A stretch of DNA of 64,000 nucleotides. Origin: Apiospora phragmitis (Eukaryota > Ascomycota > Sordariomycetes > Amphisphaeriales > Apiosporaceae). The position numbers were made by a program, and so were the translations under genes. Positions 48,588-62,300 of this stretch are shown piece after piece. Numbering within the stretch: position 1 is the first letter of the stretch; each line of letters opens with the position of its first letter. Location: contig JAQQWL010000013.1 in the NCBI GenBank assembly GCA_038363925.1, positions 2,108,001-2,172,000 on the forward strand, read 5' to 3'. A model generated the notes under the pieces. That model did not search any database and had not been told where the DNA came from. It saw nothing but the letters and a program-made list of their open reading frames with translations.

Positions 48588-49509
48588 ATTAAAGAATTAA
48601 ATAATCGTAATTATTAAAAACGGCTAAATTATAAATAAAAAAGCGAGGACTAAATTCGATACTTTAATTATTAAATAGGCTTTCGTACGTATATATAAGT
48701 AGGTTCCGGGTTTAATCGAGGTTATATTATTATATTTTATTATTTATATCTATTTCTTATACTAATTAAGAGGGGTATTATAAACCCTTTTTATTACAAT
48801 AGAAAAAAGGGTTCGTACGTATAAATACGTAGCACTGTTTTTAAAATAAAATAAAAAACCTTAGTTCTTATTATTTTAATATTAATAACTTTTTATGTTA
48901 ATAATAAATTTAGCTAGCTCTTTTTATTAAGACGAGTCTTCTCGTTATAAAGGTTTCGTATAAATAGATTATATTAATCCGATATCCGGTACTTATTTAA
49001 TCCCTATAAATAATATTATATCTTAATATTATTTTTATTAAATAATAAGTTCTTTTAATTAATTATTTTAATTATTTAATAATAATAACGGGAATAAAAC
49101 AATTATTATATATTAACGTATATTCCTTTTTATTATAAATTAAAAAGAACGGTTTAAAAATAATAGTAATAATAAATATAGTCGTATATCGCGATACGTT
49201 ATATTTTATTAAGGACGTATAAGTCCAGCTTTTCGATATACGCTTTTATACGTACGGTAAGGCTATTTATCGCGATTATTTACTCGAGGGCCTTATTTAA
49301 AGATACCTTAGTAAGGTCGTCTACCGGGTTATCTTTATTATCGATATAATGGATTTATAAAATCTCCTTTTTTTCGTACGACTTTTAAAAGGATATAATA
49401 TCGATTATAAGCCTTTTTTATTTATTATACCTAACTTAATTAAATAGTTATAAAAAAGCCTTGAATTTATATAAAAAATTATTAATATAACTTAAAATCT
49501 TAAAGTTTA

Positions 49510-49716
49510 TATTAAATAGGCTCTCGTACGTACGGTGGTTCCGGTTTTAATCTAGGTTCAATCGTTCTTATTCTATTATTCATATCTATCTTCTCTACTA
49601 GCTACGAGGGGCATTATATGCCCCTCTTTATGAAATAAAAAAGGGGTTCGTACGCGCAGGTACGCGGCACCCCTTTTAGGGTAATATAGAAAACCTTAGT
49701 TCCTGCTGTTCTAACA
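49510..49716 (-). repeat. Solo copia LTR inside copia-3
   Basis: 207 bp, minus orientation, perfect duplication GTTTA (49505-49509, 49717-49721), marking a separate insertion reduced to one LTR by recombination. It keeps CA/TG dinucleotides that its host has lost (CTGCTGTTCTAACA end). Confidence 0.85.
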
Positions 49717-51458
49717 GTTTATATAATTCTTTTAAACGTGATATTTAATACGATACCGTTATTTATATTAGAAATTATACCGTATAATTCTTTCATTAAT
49801 ACGCTTTATATAACTTTTTTATATTTTATTAAACTTTAATAAATAATATTATTTTAAATTTTAAACTAGTGCTTTATATAATTTATTTTTTAGCTTAATA
49901 AAATTAAATATTTAAATTAAAAGGTTAATTTTTTATTATTTATAAACGAGTCGTTAATAAAAATATATATTTTTATATAACAAAAGTTAAGCGGAATATA
50001 TTTTAAGCCTTATATCGAGTTTTAAATTTATTAATTAATACGCTTGTTTAAGCATTTAATATTTTTATTTTTTAAGGTTTATATTTAAATGATAATAAAT
50101 AAGTTATATATTATTTTTAATTAATAAATAAACGTTAAATGTATTCTTTTTATATATTAAAAAACGTATTATTAATCTTTATTAATAATTTTTAGGTTAA
50201 TAAGTTTTAATTAATTAACCTATCTTTTTTATTCGAAAAAGATATCGTATAATTTTAATCGAATTTTGCCTTTATTAAACTCGATCGGCGTGTTTTTAGT
50301 TACAATGCTTTTCGGCTTTATACGGAATTATGTTTCTATTAATGTTTTTTCCTTTTTTTAAGAAAAAGGGGTTATAGCGAAGCTAAATGTATCGTCGGTT
50401 TATATTATTATAATGCCGAAAATATCCGGTCTGTCCGTAATAAATAATAAATAAGCGTCGTATATTAATATTATTATTTTTAAATTTTATACGTCATGAT
50501 TATAATACGTTTTAAATTAATAAAGTTTTAATTCTATTAGTCTATATAAAGGTAATATAATTTAAAATAACGCTTTTTTTAAATACTTGTTTTTAAGCTT
50601 CATTAATAAACGTGTATAGATTAATCGGTTTAGCTTATCGTATAATTAAATATACGCCTATATAATATTACGTAACTCGGTTCGTATATTAAAGTCTCGG
50701 ATTAGGGTCGGTCCGAAGGCTAAAAGGAGTTTTTAGCTTATCCGCTAAATTATTAATAATTAAATTAAAATAGCCTCTTTTTTTATATCTTTATAACCTT
50801 ATATTACGAGCTTAGACTTCTCGTATAGCTTTATAGTTTTACTCTTAATTTCTTATACGAGCCGTATTTAAAGATTTTCTAGCCGGTATACTTACTTAGG
50901 TCGAATCAAATAAATTCGAAACTCTTCGTGCGGCGAGATTATTAATCTCCTCCGCGTTAAACTCTTAAAATAAATATCTAGAAGAGGTAATAACGCCGTT
51001 TTATTAAAATTTAATTATTAAGTCGTAATTCTTTTATTTTTTTTAAATAAAAAATATGGCGGTTAAAACGTTCCAGGGTAGATATTTTTTAGGTCGTCCC
51101 CGGCTATGTTATACGGGAGCTACCGTAATTTCCTCGGCTATCGGTTTAGTATTTAAAGTATTTACCGGCTATTCCGGATCTAGTTATATATCCGGCTCGT
51201 CGTACGGTTTTCCGGCCTCCTCTTAATAGTACGGCTTAATTTAAATTACTCGAAAAGCTTTCTAGCCGTTTAAGGTATTTATTTCAATTATACGATCTTT
51301 AATAATTATTATTTTATATAGTTTAATTTATCCTTTTTTGCCGCTAAACTAGAACTTCGCTTTAGAGCGAGAGTATTAAAATATTCTAAATAGCCGGTCT
51401 ATTCCGGGTATTTAAAGCTCGGTAAATCTCGACGTCCGCACGTATTTTTTAAAGTATC

Positions 51459-51665
51459 TATTAGAACAGCAGGAACTAAGGTTTTCTATATTACTCCAAA
51501 AGGGGTGCCACGTGCCTACTCGCACGAACCCCTTTCCTATTTCATTAAGAGGGGCATACGATGCCCCTCGTAGCTAGTACTAGAGATAGATATAAACAAT
51601 AGAATAAGAACGATTGAACCCCGATTAAAACCGGAACCACCGTACGTACGAAAGCCCATTCAACA
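51459..51665 (+). repeat. Solo copia LTR inside copia-3 (opposite orientation)
   Basis: 207 bp, plus orientation, perfect duplication GTATC (51454-51458, 51666-51670). The least mutated LTR of the family in the window along with 63042-63249; begins TATTAGAACAGC and ends CCCATTCAACA. Confidence 0.87.
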
Positions 51666-54600
51666 GTATCTTTATTATTTTCTATACGGTTTCTCTTCGT
51701 ATTTAGATCTTTAGTAACGGGTGTAAAGTTCCCGTTGATACGGGGTATATTTTAAATACGAGTAAAGTAAGTATTAAGTTATTAAGGCTAGCCGTATTGT
51801 TTAATATTTTAATTATTATTTAAAGTATTATTTTAATATTTATATAATAACCGAAATTTTTTTATAAAATATCGAAAACCCTACGTAGAGGAATATATAT
51901 TCGTTCGATTTTACTTACTACTTAATAAGTTTCGATAAATATTTACATATAAGTAATTCTTATTATTTATATATAATTTTAAAACTCTTTTTTAAAATAC
52001 GTACTCGGATTATACGAGATATAATTAAAAAGTTCTTAATATACGTATATCTAGCATTTATAAAAGGTATTCTAAGTATTTCGTATACTAAATAAATATA
52101 GAAATATAACCGCTTAGAAAAATATATTCGTATCGATTACGTGGAGTACGTTTTATCCGTTCACGTAAATAATATTTATAATAATCTCGTAATTAAAGTT
52201 ATATTTATTTTATAACGAGAATTTAAATCTTTATAACGCCGAATTATACGCTTAATATTAAGAGTAGAATTTTTAAATCTTATCGAGAACAGTAAAGTTA
52301 ACGTTATCGTAGCCGGCGTTTTTTAAAAAAGTATAGAGCTTTTACGTATAAAGGTATTCAAAACGTCGGTAAAAGTATTGAAACTATTCTTTAATAAAAT
52401 ATAATGTCGTTTTTATACGGCCGGTATTAAAGAACGAGTATCTTTATTTTTTAATTATAAAGAGTATTTCGCTATTTTTTATATAATAAAAATAAAATTA
52501 TTATTATAATACGCTTTAAACTAATCGGCGTTATATAACGAAAATAAAAAAAAGGTTATAATATTTAAAATATAATACCTAATTATTTTTAATAAGTTTT
52601 ATATATTAATTATTTTAATTAACGAAATAAGCTGTAAATTTCCGAACTTAATTTCGGCGCTTCCTGGGGTTTAATCGATTCGTATATCTAGGTTCTCTCG
52701 TATATAGGCCTTTATTTAAAGTTTTTTAATTATTAAAAATAAGGCGGCGCCGGTATTTTAAAGCTCTTTTTAATAAGTCTAGTTATATAAGCTATTAAGA
52801 TTAAATTAATTAGCTTATATAATAGTTTCTAAATAAATATCGTCGTTAATAAATTAATAATAAAACGCGGTATTTATTAAGTAAATAATACTTCATTATA
52901 TATTTTCTAGATCGAAATAATTATATTCCTTTTCGTTATTTTTTAACTCTTTTTTATCCTTTTTTTAATTTTAAGTAAATACTTCGTACTTATTTAAAAA
53001 AAAGAGCCTTATTTAATACTATCGCACGCTTAAAGATATTAATTCCTTATTCGGAACTATTCTTCGGCTAGGTGGTTTATCGATTAATAGCCTTACTTAT
53101 AACAGATTCGGCAAGTTCTTTGTTCTAACGTTCGATTCTTATATAGTAATCTTGGTCGGAAAGTACCGGCGAGTCGCTAGATCCTTTCCTATCCTAGTGG
53201 TCGGCTATTATACGGTAATCTGTTACCGTAGTCTAGTCGGTTTCCTCTCGTATAGTTATTTATAAACCGTTTATTAATTAAATACGTATTTATAGCCGGG
53301 TTTCGATATAGTTTTATTATTAAATATCGTTTTAATAGCTTTTAATTTATTATTATATTTAATAATATACGAAGGTTTAAAAATAACGTTTTATATATTA
53401 GTTTTTAATTAATAAAGGCCGGTATAAACTCCGGAACTCCCGGTAAGTTTATACGATTAAGGTATAGAAAGCGATCTCTTTTTTAAATCCTTTTCCAAGG
53501 GCTGGTTATACGAGTTAGAGCTTATTTAATAAGATTTCTAAAACCTCGATAAATTATTTCTCGGCGTTTTTACTTTTTTATTTATATAAAAGAAATTATT
53601 ATTTAATTTATAAAATAATTGTATATAATTTATTATTATATTAAAATACGAGTTTATAAAGTGGTATATCTTATCTTATCTCTTTTTAAGTCCGATATAA
53701 TCAAAATAAAATACCTTTATACGGCCGGGAAAAATATCCGGAAAGATTATATAATATTAGTTTTTTAATATATCTAGCCGTTAATATATTTTAATAAATA
53801 TTTATACTTTATTATAAAAGATATCGTACGGTTTATTAATATAATTCTTTTTTTTTATACTTTTAAAAAAGTAATAACTTTATTTTAATCGATTTTATTA
53901 TTATAAATAACTCGGCTTAAAAGGATATCGTATTTTATAACGTACGCTAAACTAGATAACTATACGGTCTAGTTCGGCGGTACGGAGTTAGAAAAAGAAA
54001 AAGGACGATATTTTATAACGTTTAAATATTTATAAATCTAAGGTTAAACGTCGGGCTTAAAGTGTCTCGTAATATCGCGAACGATTACTTTATATAGAGA
54101 CCGGGTGTCTCTCGTTTAGGCGGCGGTTATTTAACTATCTATTTAAGGGAAAAGTATAGAACATCCTCTTTTCGGGTTTCCGAAGTCGGTTTTATCGGTT
54201 AGTCTTATTAATATATAAGAGCGGCCGGTAATATTAAGCTTACGAGCTTAGTTTTAAAGGATCCGTTTATTAATATATTAACTCCGTATTTTTTAAAATA
54301 ATCAAAAAGCTTTTTTTAAAACGTATAATTAAATTAATTAAATTAGTACTTAGTTTATCCGTCGAACTCGTTAATAAATAACTTTTAAAAAGAGGTCCTT
54401 TTTATTTTTAATATATAATATTTTAAAAAAATATTATATAAAGTACGTTATAAATAATTTTAGTATTTTTTTTTAAAAAATACGTTTAAAAGTTCGAGTT
54501 TTTAAAAAGCGAGGTTAACGTTTCTTTTCTAAATTATTAAAAGAATCTTAATATTTTAAAAAACTTTTTTATATATAAATAGTTCGGGGTTTAAAGTTAT

Positions 54601-56161
54601 TAGTCTATCTAGGTCCGATACGTCCGGGCTCGGTCTCGATTCGCCGACCGTAATTAATTCTATTTTAATAAGGGTTATTATTTTATATATTATATAACAG
54701 GGTTATTTAAATATATAATTATATTTAGCTTAGTTAACTTTTATATATAATTCGAAACCTGGTCTCCTCTTTATAATATGTACTCGGGAAAAGGGGTTCC
54801 TCCTCGTATAATTAATTCAGTTCGGCTCTTCCTCCGAATCTTTAATGGGCGGAAATTCTCGGGGCTCCTTAGCACGGTCGCCCTTATATCGGTAAGGGCG
54901 TAAAACCGTCTCTTTACTTTTATTAATTTATAATTACCTCGTATAATTATTAATTAGTATTAAATAGGCTTTCGTATATACGTATAAATAAGTTCCGGGT
55001 TTAATCGAAATTATATTATTATATTTTATTATTTATATCTATCTCTTATATTAGTTACGAGGGGTATCGTATGCCCCTTTTATTAAAATAAAAAAAGCGT
55101 TCGTGCGCGTAGGTACGTAGCACCCCTTTTAGAGTAATATAGAAAACCTCAATTCCTGCTGTTCTAATATTAATAAATATACGAAGTCTCGTACGAAAAA
55201 TATTTATCGCTTATTAATTCTTAACGGCTATAAGAGCTACTACTCGATAACTTTCGAGCTTTATTATAAAAAGAATTGAATTATTTTATTCTATATATTT
55301 TCTTATTTATTATATAAATTTTAACCTTTTAATATCGGCTATTTTTATATATTAAAAATGTTATATAAGAACGAAATCGAGCGTTTTATACGAGCGCATT
55401 TTATTTATATTTTAAAGGAGGACCTCTTACTAGCGGTTTAAAAGCGGTTTAAGCGATTTTTATCGTTTTAAATACTTAGGAAGGTTTTTAAGGGGCAGGA
55501 ATTATATTATTTAACCTAGAATATATTGTTTATAGTTAAATACAAAACTACGTACGCCGACGCTTCCGGCGACCTCTTTTAGCTTATTTATACCTTAAGA
55601 ATTAAAAACCTTAAATAATTTAATTAAAGCTTAATCTTAAACCGAGTATATCAAAAATCGAATCGTACGATATTAAAATAGTTTTTAAATATTAATTTTA
55701 ATTAATCTTAATTAAATTATAAAAAATATAACGTAAGTTATATACCGGCTCGTTTTATTAAAAAGTAAGGTAACCGTATTACGAGAAACGAATAAGATGC
55801 TTAGCCGGCGCCGCCGTACGAAAAAAAAAACGGCTATAAGATAGAAAATCACTTCGTATATAAGCTAGAAAAGACCTATAGTTTTAAAAGAATATTAATA
55901 GATAATTATAAAACGAATCGCGTTAAAGGAGTAGTTATACGAGGACGTTTAAGACACGCTTACAGCGATATAAAATCTGCGGAGAGCCCGGTCATAATGC
56001 TTGTACCTGTTAAAATAATATAGAAGTATCTAGAGATAAGAATTTCGATTAATTTTAATATATTAAATACGTTATAATAAAATTAACTTATACTTAATTA
56101 TACTAGGTTTTGAGAAGTGTTTAATTTATTTATATATTTAATTCAATTGTGAGGTACGTTA

Positions 56162-56501
56162 ATTATTTAAAAAGAAATCGGAAAACTATAACTTTAACGA
56201 ATTTTAACTTTTATATAAATAGTAATATTAAAATCGTTTTTTTAAATTTAAATTAATAATTTAAATCGATTTATTTACCTTCGATTAATTTTAAAGGTTA
56301 TATTATTAAATTATTATTTTATTTTTAATTATTATTATTTTATTTTATATTATATAAATTATACCATTAAAGTTTTTAATTACTCGATAAGGTTTAAACT
56401 TATATACTTTATTTAATTTAATTAATTAAGCGTTTAAAGTATTAAGCCTTTTTTTAAGCTTATAAAATAATAGCCTTTTAAATATACTATTAAGTTAAAT
56501 A
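56162..56501. other. AT-rich RIP-mutated host sequence, unassigned
   Basis: Sits between transposon D and the LINE. Same CA/TG depletion as the transposons, so it was probably repetitive, but I see no repeat ends or coding remnants. By target duplications it continues at 58953-59112 and 63250-63420. Confidence 0.45.
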
Positions 56502-56513
56502 TTTTTATTACGA

Positions 56514-58940
56514 CTCTAAGACACTCTGGTCGCTCAAACGATGGGCCCGACTACGGAGCTGGACGCCACCACAGACAGCCGGTATCCCAGAATTAAGACG
56601 TCACGAGGGAGCTGCTATCGAGGCGCGAAGCTACGACGAGAAAGCTACGCTCCTTTCGAAGAGGTTCTTCCCTAACCTAGAGGCCGACCTTACGGACCTA
56701 AATAACGTAACGAGCTACGCCCTTAGCCTTCCTCGGTCGAGATAAAGGTAACGGTTAAGGAGATAAAAGATATTATTAAATAGACGGGACTTTAGAAAGT
56801 TCTAGGGGAGGACCTTCTATTTACCGGCTTCCTTAAAGTGTGCGGGGAACCCTTTTTCTGGACGTTAGCCGGCTTAGCGACCGCAAGCTTCTAGCTTGCT
56901 TATTTCTTTAAACGTTTCCGTACGGTAAAGGTTATCGTAATCCTTAAGCTAAATAAGACGACAGCCGAAAAGCAGATACCCGGTAAATGGAGACCTATTT
57001 TATTATTTAGTACGCTCGGGAAGGTAATAAAGACGGCTATAAACCGGCGAATTACTAGTATAGCCGAAGAGTGCTCGCTTTTACCCGAAGGCTAAATAGG
57101 GAACCGAACGCGGCGATCTACCGAGCTTGCTATCTAACTAATTACCAACGTTATTCGTATAACGTGGAAATAAAAGGGTATCGCCTCCCTCCTCTAGTTC
57201 GATATTAAAGGCGCCTTTAATACGGTGAACCACCGGAAATTAATCGCTATACTCCATAAAAAAGGGCTGCCGGACTAGATCTGCCGATAGGTCGAGAGCT
57301 TTATTACGGACAGATCGGTCCGCCTTTATTTCGACGGCAAGTCGTTAAGGAAGATCTAGCTCCGTGCTAGTATTCCGTAAGGCTCTTTATTATTACCGAT
57401 CCTTTTTATTCTTTATATCGTTATTTTATATAAGGAATTAAAAGCGTACGAGCAGCTTATTATTATCGGCTTTATAAACAATACGAACCTTATTATTATA
57501 AAGCCGGACTACGCTACGAATTACCGTAACTTAAAAAGAGCTTAGGAAACCTATAACCGCTGGGTATATACGAGAAGGATGGAGTTCGAACTTAAAAAAA
57601 GCGAGCTCATTTATTTTACTCGAGCGCGAGAAGCTTGTACGCTATAAGTACGACTCGGGAACGCTATTATTTCGCCGGTAAGCTTTGCGAGATTCCTCGG
57701 CGTATAGTTTTATTAAAAACTATAATAAAAAGATTATATTTTTAAAATTAAAGCGAAAATAATAACTTAAATATTAGCTCTTATTAGGCTCGCAGTATTA
57801 ACGTAGGATATTCGGTACGAAAGGCGAAAAAGCTCTATACGAAAGTAATACGTAACGTACTTATATACGGATCGTCGGTTTAGTATAAAGTGGCCGATAC
57901 GGAAAAGGGGCTAGTCCGTAGCTTTATAACAGTTTAGAACTCTTATCTCTAGACCGTAATAGGGGTATACAAGGCGACCCCTTAACGTTACTTAGAGATT
58001 AAAGCGGTAGTTCCTCTCCCTTGACCTTTATTTAAGTGCGAGGGCAGCTAGTTTCGAAATACGCACGGAGACTATTAAGAAGCTGTAGCTCCTGCGTGGC
58101 GCCTGTATAAAAGCGGTAGAGATTATTAATAAAGAACGTAGCGTAAAGAGGAGGAAATAAAGGAGACCTTAAGGGGCTATTAGCGAAGCCTTTGCGACTT
58201 TATAGCTAAGTGACGATTAATTAGCGTTAGTTAAATATTGGCTAGGCGGTTAAACGGTCGAATAAGCGCTCTAAGAGAAATGGGAATAAAAATGGTTCCA
58301 CGCCGTTACTCCGACGCGAGGCCGCTGCGAACTAGCTGTAGAGTCGCCGCTAGACTGGGGAGCGTGCCGTTATTATGACGATATGTTTAAGCACGAAGCG
58401 TCGGTTTTAATATAAGCACGTATCGGAAGAATAGGACTTAAATTATTTTTATTTACCTGCCGGGTTCTAGACGTCCCGACGCCGCTATATAATTGCGGTG
58501 AAGGGCGGGAGATAGTTAAATACCTGATTCTATACTGTAAAGATTTCGAGGGGAAGTTAAGAGTAGTTAGTAAAATAATTAATACTTAGTTTATTACGAA
58601 CTCGCCGCGATTTAGCGGCGCTTATTATAAAAAAGGATACGGCGAAGTTAATTACTAAGTAGTTTTTACGGACCGGTCGACTGCCGTTATATAAACTAAT
58701 AATAGAGATGGGGGAATTACTCGTACCTAAATAATCTCTTTAAGCTTTAAAGTAAGGATCGTTAGGCTAGTAAATAAAAACTAGTATAATAATGTCGAGT
58801 ACGTAAGGTAGACTTTACGATATTAATAACGTATATTTTTAATTTAGTTTCGGCACGGTTTATTATATAAAGAATTAGGTAGATATACCGAAGGCTTTCG
58901 GCCTACGGCGTACTATTAATAATAATAATAATAATAAATT
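56514..58940 (+). mobile_element. 5'-truncated LINE (Tad1-like non-LTR retrotransposon), RIP-mutated
   Basis: Plus-strand reverse transcriptase order is clear: KWRPILLFSTLGKVIKTAI at about 56988, NRTRRSTELAI, FDIKGAFNTVNH, SIP-stop-GSLLLPILF, and the catalytic site GFINNTNL at about 57466-57489, where FVDD has become FINN by G-to-A. The C-terminal cysteine motif NCGEGREIVKYLILYC is near 58490-58540, with its His mutated to Tyr. The 3' end is a (TAA)n tail at about 58914-58937. The 12-bp target duplication TTTTTATTACGA (56502-56513, 58941-58952) defines the insertion. ORF1 and the endonuclease are missing, the usual 5' truncation. Tryptophan codons are stops, but overall mutation is milder than in the neighbours. 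Confidence 0.85.
58914..58937 (+). repeat. (TAA)n tail of the LINE
   Basis: Tandem TAA/AAT triplets directly before the right copy of the target duplication, a typical 3' end for fungal LINEs. Confidence 0.85.
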
Positions 58941-58952
58941 TTTTTATTACGA

Positions 58953-59112
58953 GCTAAGGCTTTAATTTAACGTATATATTAAGAGTTTATAAATATAAAC
59001 GCTTTTTAAATAAGTGTTTATTAGTTAAATTATTTAAGGCTTAAAAGGATTACTTTTTAAGCGCGGCTTTATTTATATCTATATAACCGAGAGTTTAAAG
59101 GTTTAATAATAT
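58953..59112. other. AT-rich host segment between LINE and copia-4
   Basis: Continuation of the host sequence interrupted by the LINE. No coding or repeat structure recognised. Confidence 0.45.
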
Positions 59113-59320
59113 TATTAGAACAGCTGGAACTAAAGCTATCTATATTATTCTAAAAGGGGTGCTACGTACCTGCGCGTACGAACCCCTTTTTTATTTTATA
59201 AAGAGGGGTATACGATACCCCTCGTAGCTAGTATTAAAGATAGATATAAATAATAGAATATAACGATTAAACCTCGATTAAACCCGGAATTTATACGTAT
59301 ATATAAAAGCTTATTTAATA
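59113..59320 (+). repeat. 5' LTR of copia copy 4
   Basis: 208 bp, more mutated than its partner at 63042-63249. Confidence 0.85.
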
Positions 59321-62300
59321 TTAATTAATAGTTACCCGTAGCGATTATAGATTAATAAGAGTAAAGAGACGATTTTACGCCCTTACCGACGTAAAGGCGA
59401 CCCTGTTAAGGAGCCCGAGAATTTCCGCCCGTTAGAGATTAGGAGGAAGACCGAACTAAATTAACTATACGAAAAGGAACCTCTTTTTCCAAGTATATAT
59501 TATAAGGAGGAGACCAGGTTTCGAATTATACGCGAAATTAATTAAGCTATATATAATTATATATTTAAATAACTTTATTATACGATCTATAAAATAATAA
59601 CCCTTATTAAAAATAAAGTTAATTACGGTCGGCGAATCGAGACCGAGCCTGGACGTACCGAACCTAGATAAACCGATAACCTTAGACCTCGAACTACTTA
59701 CGTACGAAGAGGTATCTTAAAATACCGGGATCTTATTAACAGTTTAAAAAAAGAATATTAACCTCGTTTTTTAAGAACTCGAACCTTTAAATATACTTTT
59801 TAAAAAAATAATACCGGAACTATTTATAACGTACCTCGTACGATACTTTTTAAAATATTATATATTAAAAATAAAAAAAACCTCTTTTAAAAAGTCGTTT
59901 ATTATAAAGTTTAATAAATAAACCGAATATTAATTCGGCTAATTTAACCGTATATTTTAAAAGAAGCTCTTTAATTACTTTAAGGAATACGGAGTCGATA
60001 TATTAACGGACGGATCTTTTAAAGCTAAGCTTATAAATTTAGTATTACCGGCCGATCTTATATATTAATAGGACCGACCGGCAGAACCGACTTCGGAAAC
60101 CCGAAAGGAGGATATTCTATACTCTTCCCGAGAACAGATAATCGAAGAACCGCCGCCTAAGCGAGAGATACCCGGTCTCCGTACGGAGTAATCGTTCGCG
60201 ATACCACAGGGTATTTTAAGACCGACGTTTAATCCCGGAGTTTTAAATACTCTAGGCCTGACGTTTAACCCTAGATTCTTAAATACCTAAGCGTCGTAAG
60301 ATATTATTTTTTTCCTTCTCCGATTCCGATACCGCCGGACTAGACGGCACGATTATCTAGTTTAGCGTATATTACGGAATACGATATCCCTCTAAGCCGA
60401 GCTATTTATAACGGTAAAATCGATTAGAATAAGGTTATTACCTTCTCGAAGGTATAAAGGAAAGAAAAGAACTATACCGGTAAGCTGTACGATATCTTTT
60501 ACGATAAAGTACGAATATTTATCGGAATATATCGATAGTCAAATATATTAAAAAATTAATATTATATAGTTTTTTTAAATATTTTTTTTTAACCGTGCGA
60601 AGGTATTTTATTTTAATTATATTAAACCCGAAAAAAAATAAAACGAAATATATTATCTTATAAACTCGTACTTTAATACGATAATAAACTACGTATAATA
60701 TTTTACGAATTAGATAATAACTTTTTTTATATAAGTAAAAAGTAACTTATCGAGGTTTTAGAAATCCTGCTAAATAAGTTCTAACTCGTATAACGAGCTT
60801 TTAAAAAGGGATTCGAAAGAGAGATCGCTTTCTATACCTTAATCGTACGAGCCTAGCGAGGAGTTCCGGAGCTTATACCGGCCTTTATTAATTAAAAGCT
60901 AATATACGAAGCGTTATTTTCGGACCTTTGCGTATCGCTAAGTATAATAACGGATTAAATATTATCGGAACGATATTTAACGGAGGAACTATATCGAAAC
61001 CCGGCTATAAATATATACTTAATTAATAAACGGTTTATAAATAACTATACGAAAGGAAACCGACCAGCCTACGGTAATAAATTATTATATAATAACCGAC
61101 TACTAGGATAGGAAAGGATCTAGCGACCCGCCGGCACCTTTTAACCAAGATTACCGTACGAGAATCGAAAGTTCGAATAAAAAACCTGCCGAATCTGTTA
61201 TAAATAAGGCTATTAGTTAATAATCTACCTAGTTAAAAAGTAATTTCGAATAAAGAACTAATATTTTTAAACATGCGATAATATTAAATAAAGCCCCCTT
61301 TTTTAAAATAAGTACGAAACGTTTATCTAGAATTAGGAAAAGAATAAGGAATAGTTAAAAATAACGAAGAGAAGTATAAGTATCTCGATCTGGAAAATAT
61401 ATGATAAGGTATTACTTACCTAACGGACGCCGCGTTTTATTACCGGCTTACTAGCGAGGATATTTATTTAAAAACTATTATATAAGCTGATTAATTTAAT
61501 CTTAATAGCTTATATAATTAGACTTATTAAAGAGAGCTTTATAATACCGGCGTCGCCTTGTTTTTAATAATTAGAAAGCTTTAAGTAGAGGTTTATATAC
61601 GAAAGAACCTAGACGTATAAATTAATTAAACCTTAAAAAGCGTCGAAATTAAGTTTAAAAGTTTAAAGCCTATTTGATTAATTAAAATAATTAATATATA
61701 AAACTTATTAAAAATAATAAAATATTATATTTTAAATATTATAACCCTTTTTTATTCTCGTTATATAACGCCGACCGGCTTAAAACGTATTATAATAATA
61801 TTTTTAATTTTATTATATAAAAAAATAACGAAATATTCCTTATAATTAAGAAATAAAGATACCCGTTCTTTAATACCGGCCGTATAAAAACGACGTTATA
61901 TTTTATTAAAAAATAGCTTTAATACTTTTATTAACGTTTTAAAAACCTTCGTATAAAGAAGCTCTATATTTTTTTAAAAAACGCCGGCTACGATAACGTT
62001 AACCTTACTATTCTCGATAAGATCTATAAGTTCTGCTCCTAATATTAAACGTACGATCCGGTATTATAAAAATTTAAATTCTCGCTATAGGACGAATACG
62101 ACTTTAATTACGAGATTATTATAAACGTTATCTATATTAACGGATAGAACATACTTTACGTAATCGATTTAAATACGTCCTTTTAAATAGCTATATTTTT
62201 ATATTCGCTTAGCGTACGAAATACTTAAAATACCTTTTATAAATACTAAATATACGTATATTAAGGACCCCTTAATTATATCTCGTACGATCCGGGCACG

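Larger units (their letters stand above)
48669..55169 (-). mobile_element. Copia copy 3, full-length, with two nested solo LTRs
   Basis: 6,501 bp with 5' LTR at 54958-55169 and 3' LTR from 48669 to about 48885. The target duplication TTAAT is perfect (48664-48668, 55170-55174). Removing two solo LTRs and their duplications leaves about 6.08 kb, equal to copia-1. The complement of 50200-50330 matches the RT segment of copia-1 at 20800-20940, and 50020-50100 matches its RNase H region. Heavily RIP-mutated. It lies in D only 77 bp from copia-2. Confidence 0.82.
44641..56159 (+). mobile_element. Fot1/pogo-like transposon D, split by two copia elements
   Basis: Own length about 1.85 kb in three pieces (44641-45440, 48593-48668, 55175-56159). 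Ends AGGTACCTTATAAGTGAATT and, inverted, ACGTACCTCACAATTGAATT are flanked by TA (44639-44640, 56160-56161). Transposase is on the plus strand: FDKTGF at about 45227, from FDETGF by G-to-A, followed by the same ISS..I blocks as A. The C-terminal part near 55800-55960 reads AAVRKK..L, then NSYKTNRVKGVV style residues, as in element E. The inverted repeats (GTGAATTAAATATATAAG) mark a subfamily different from A/E and B/C. Confidence 0.8.

Noticed and set aside
58914..58937. TAA repeat considered as an independent microsatellite
   Set aside because: It ends at the LINE target duplication, so it is the element's 3' tail.
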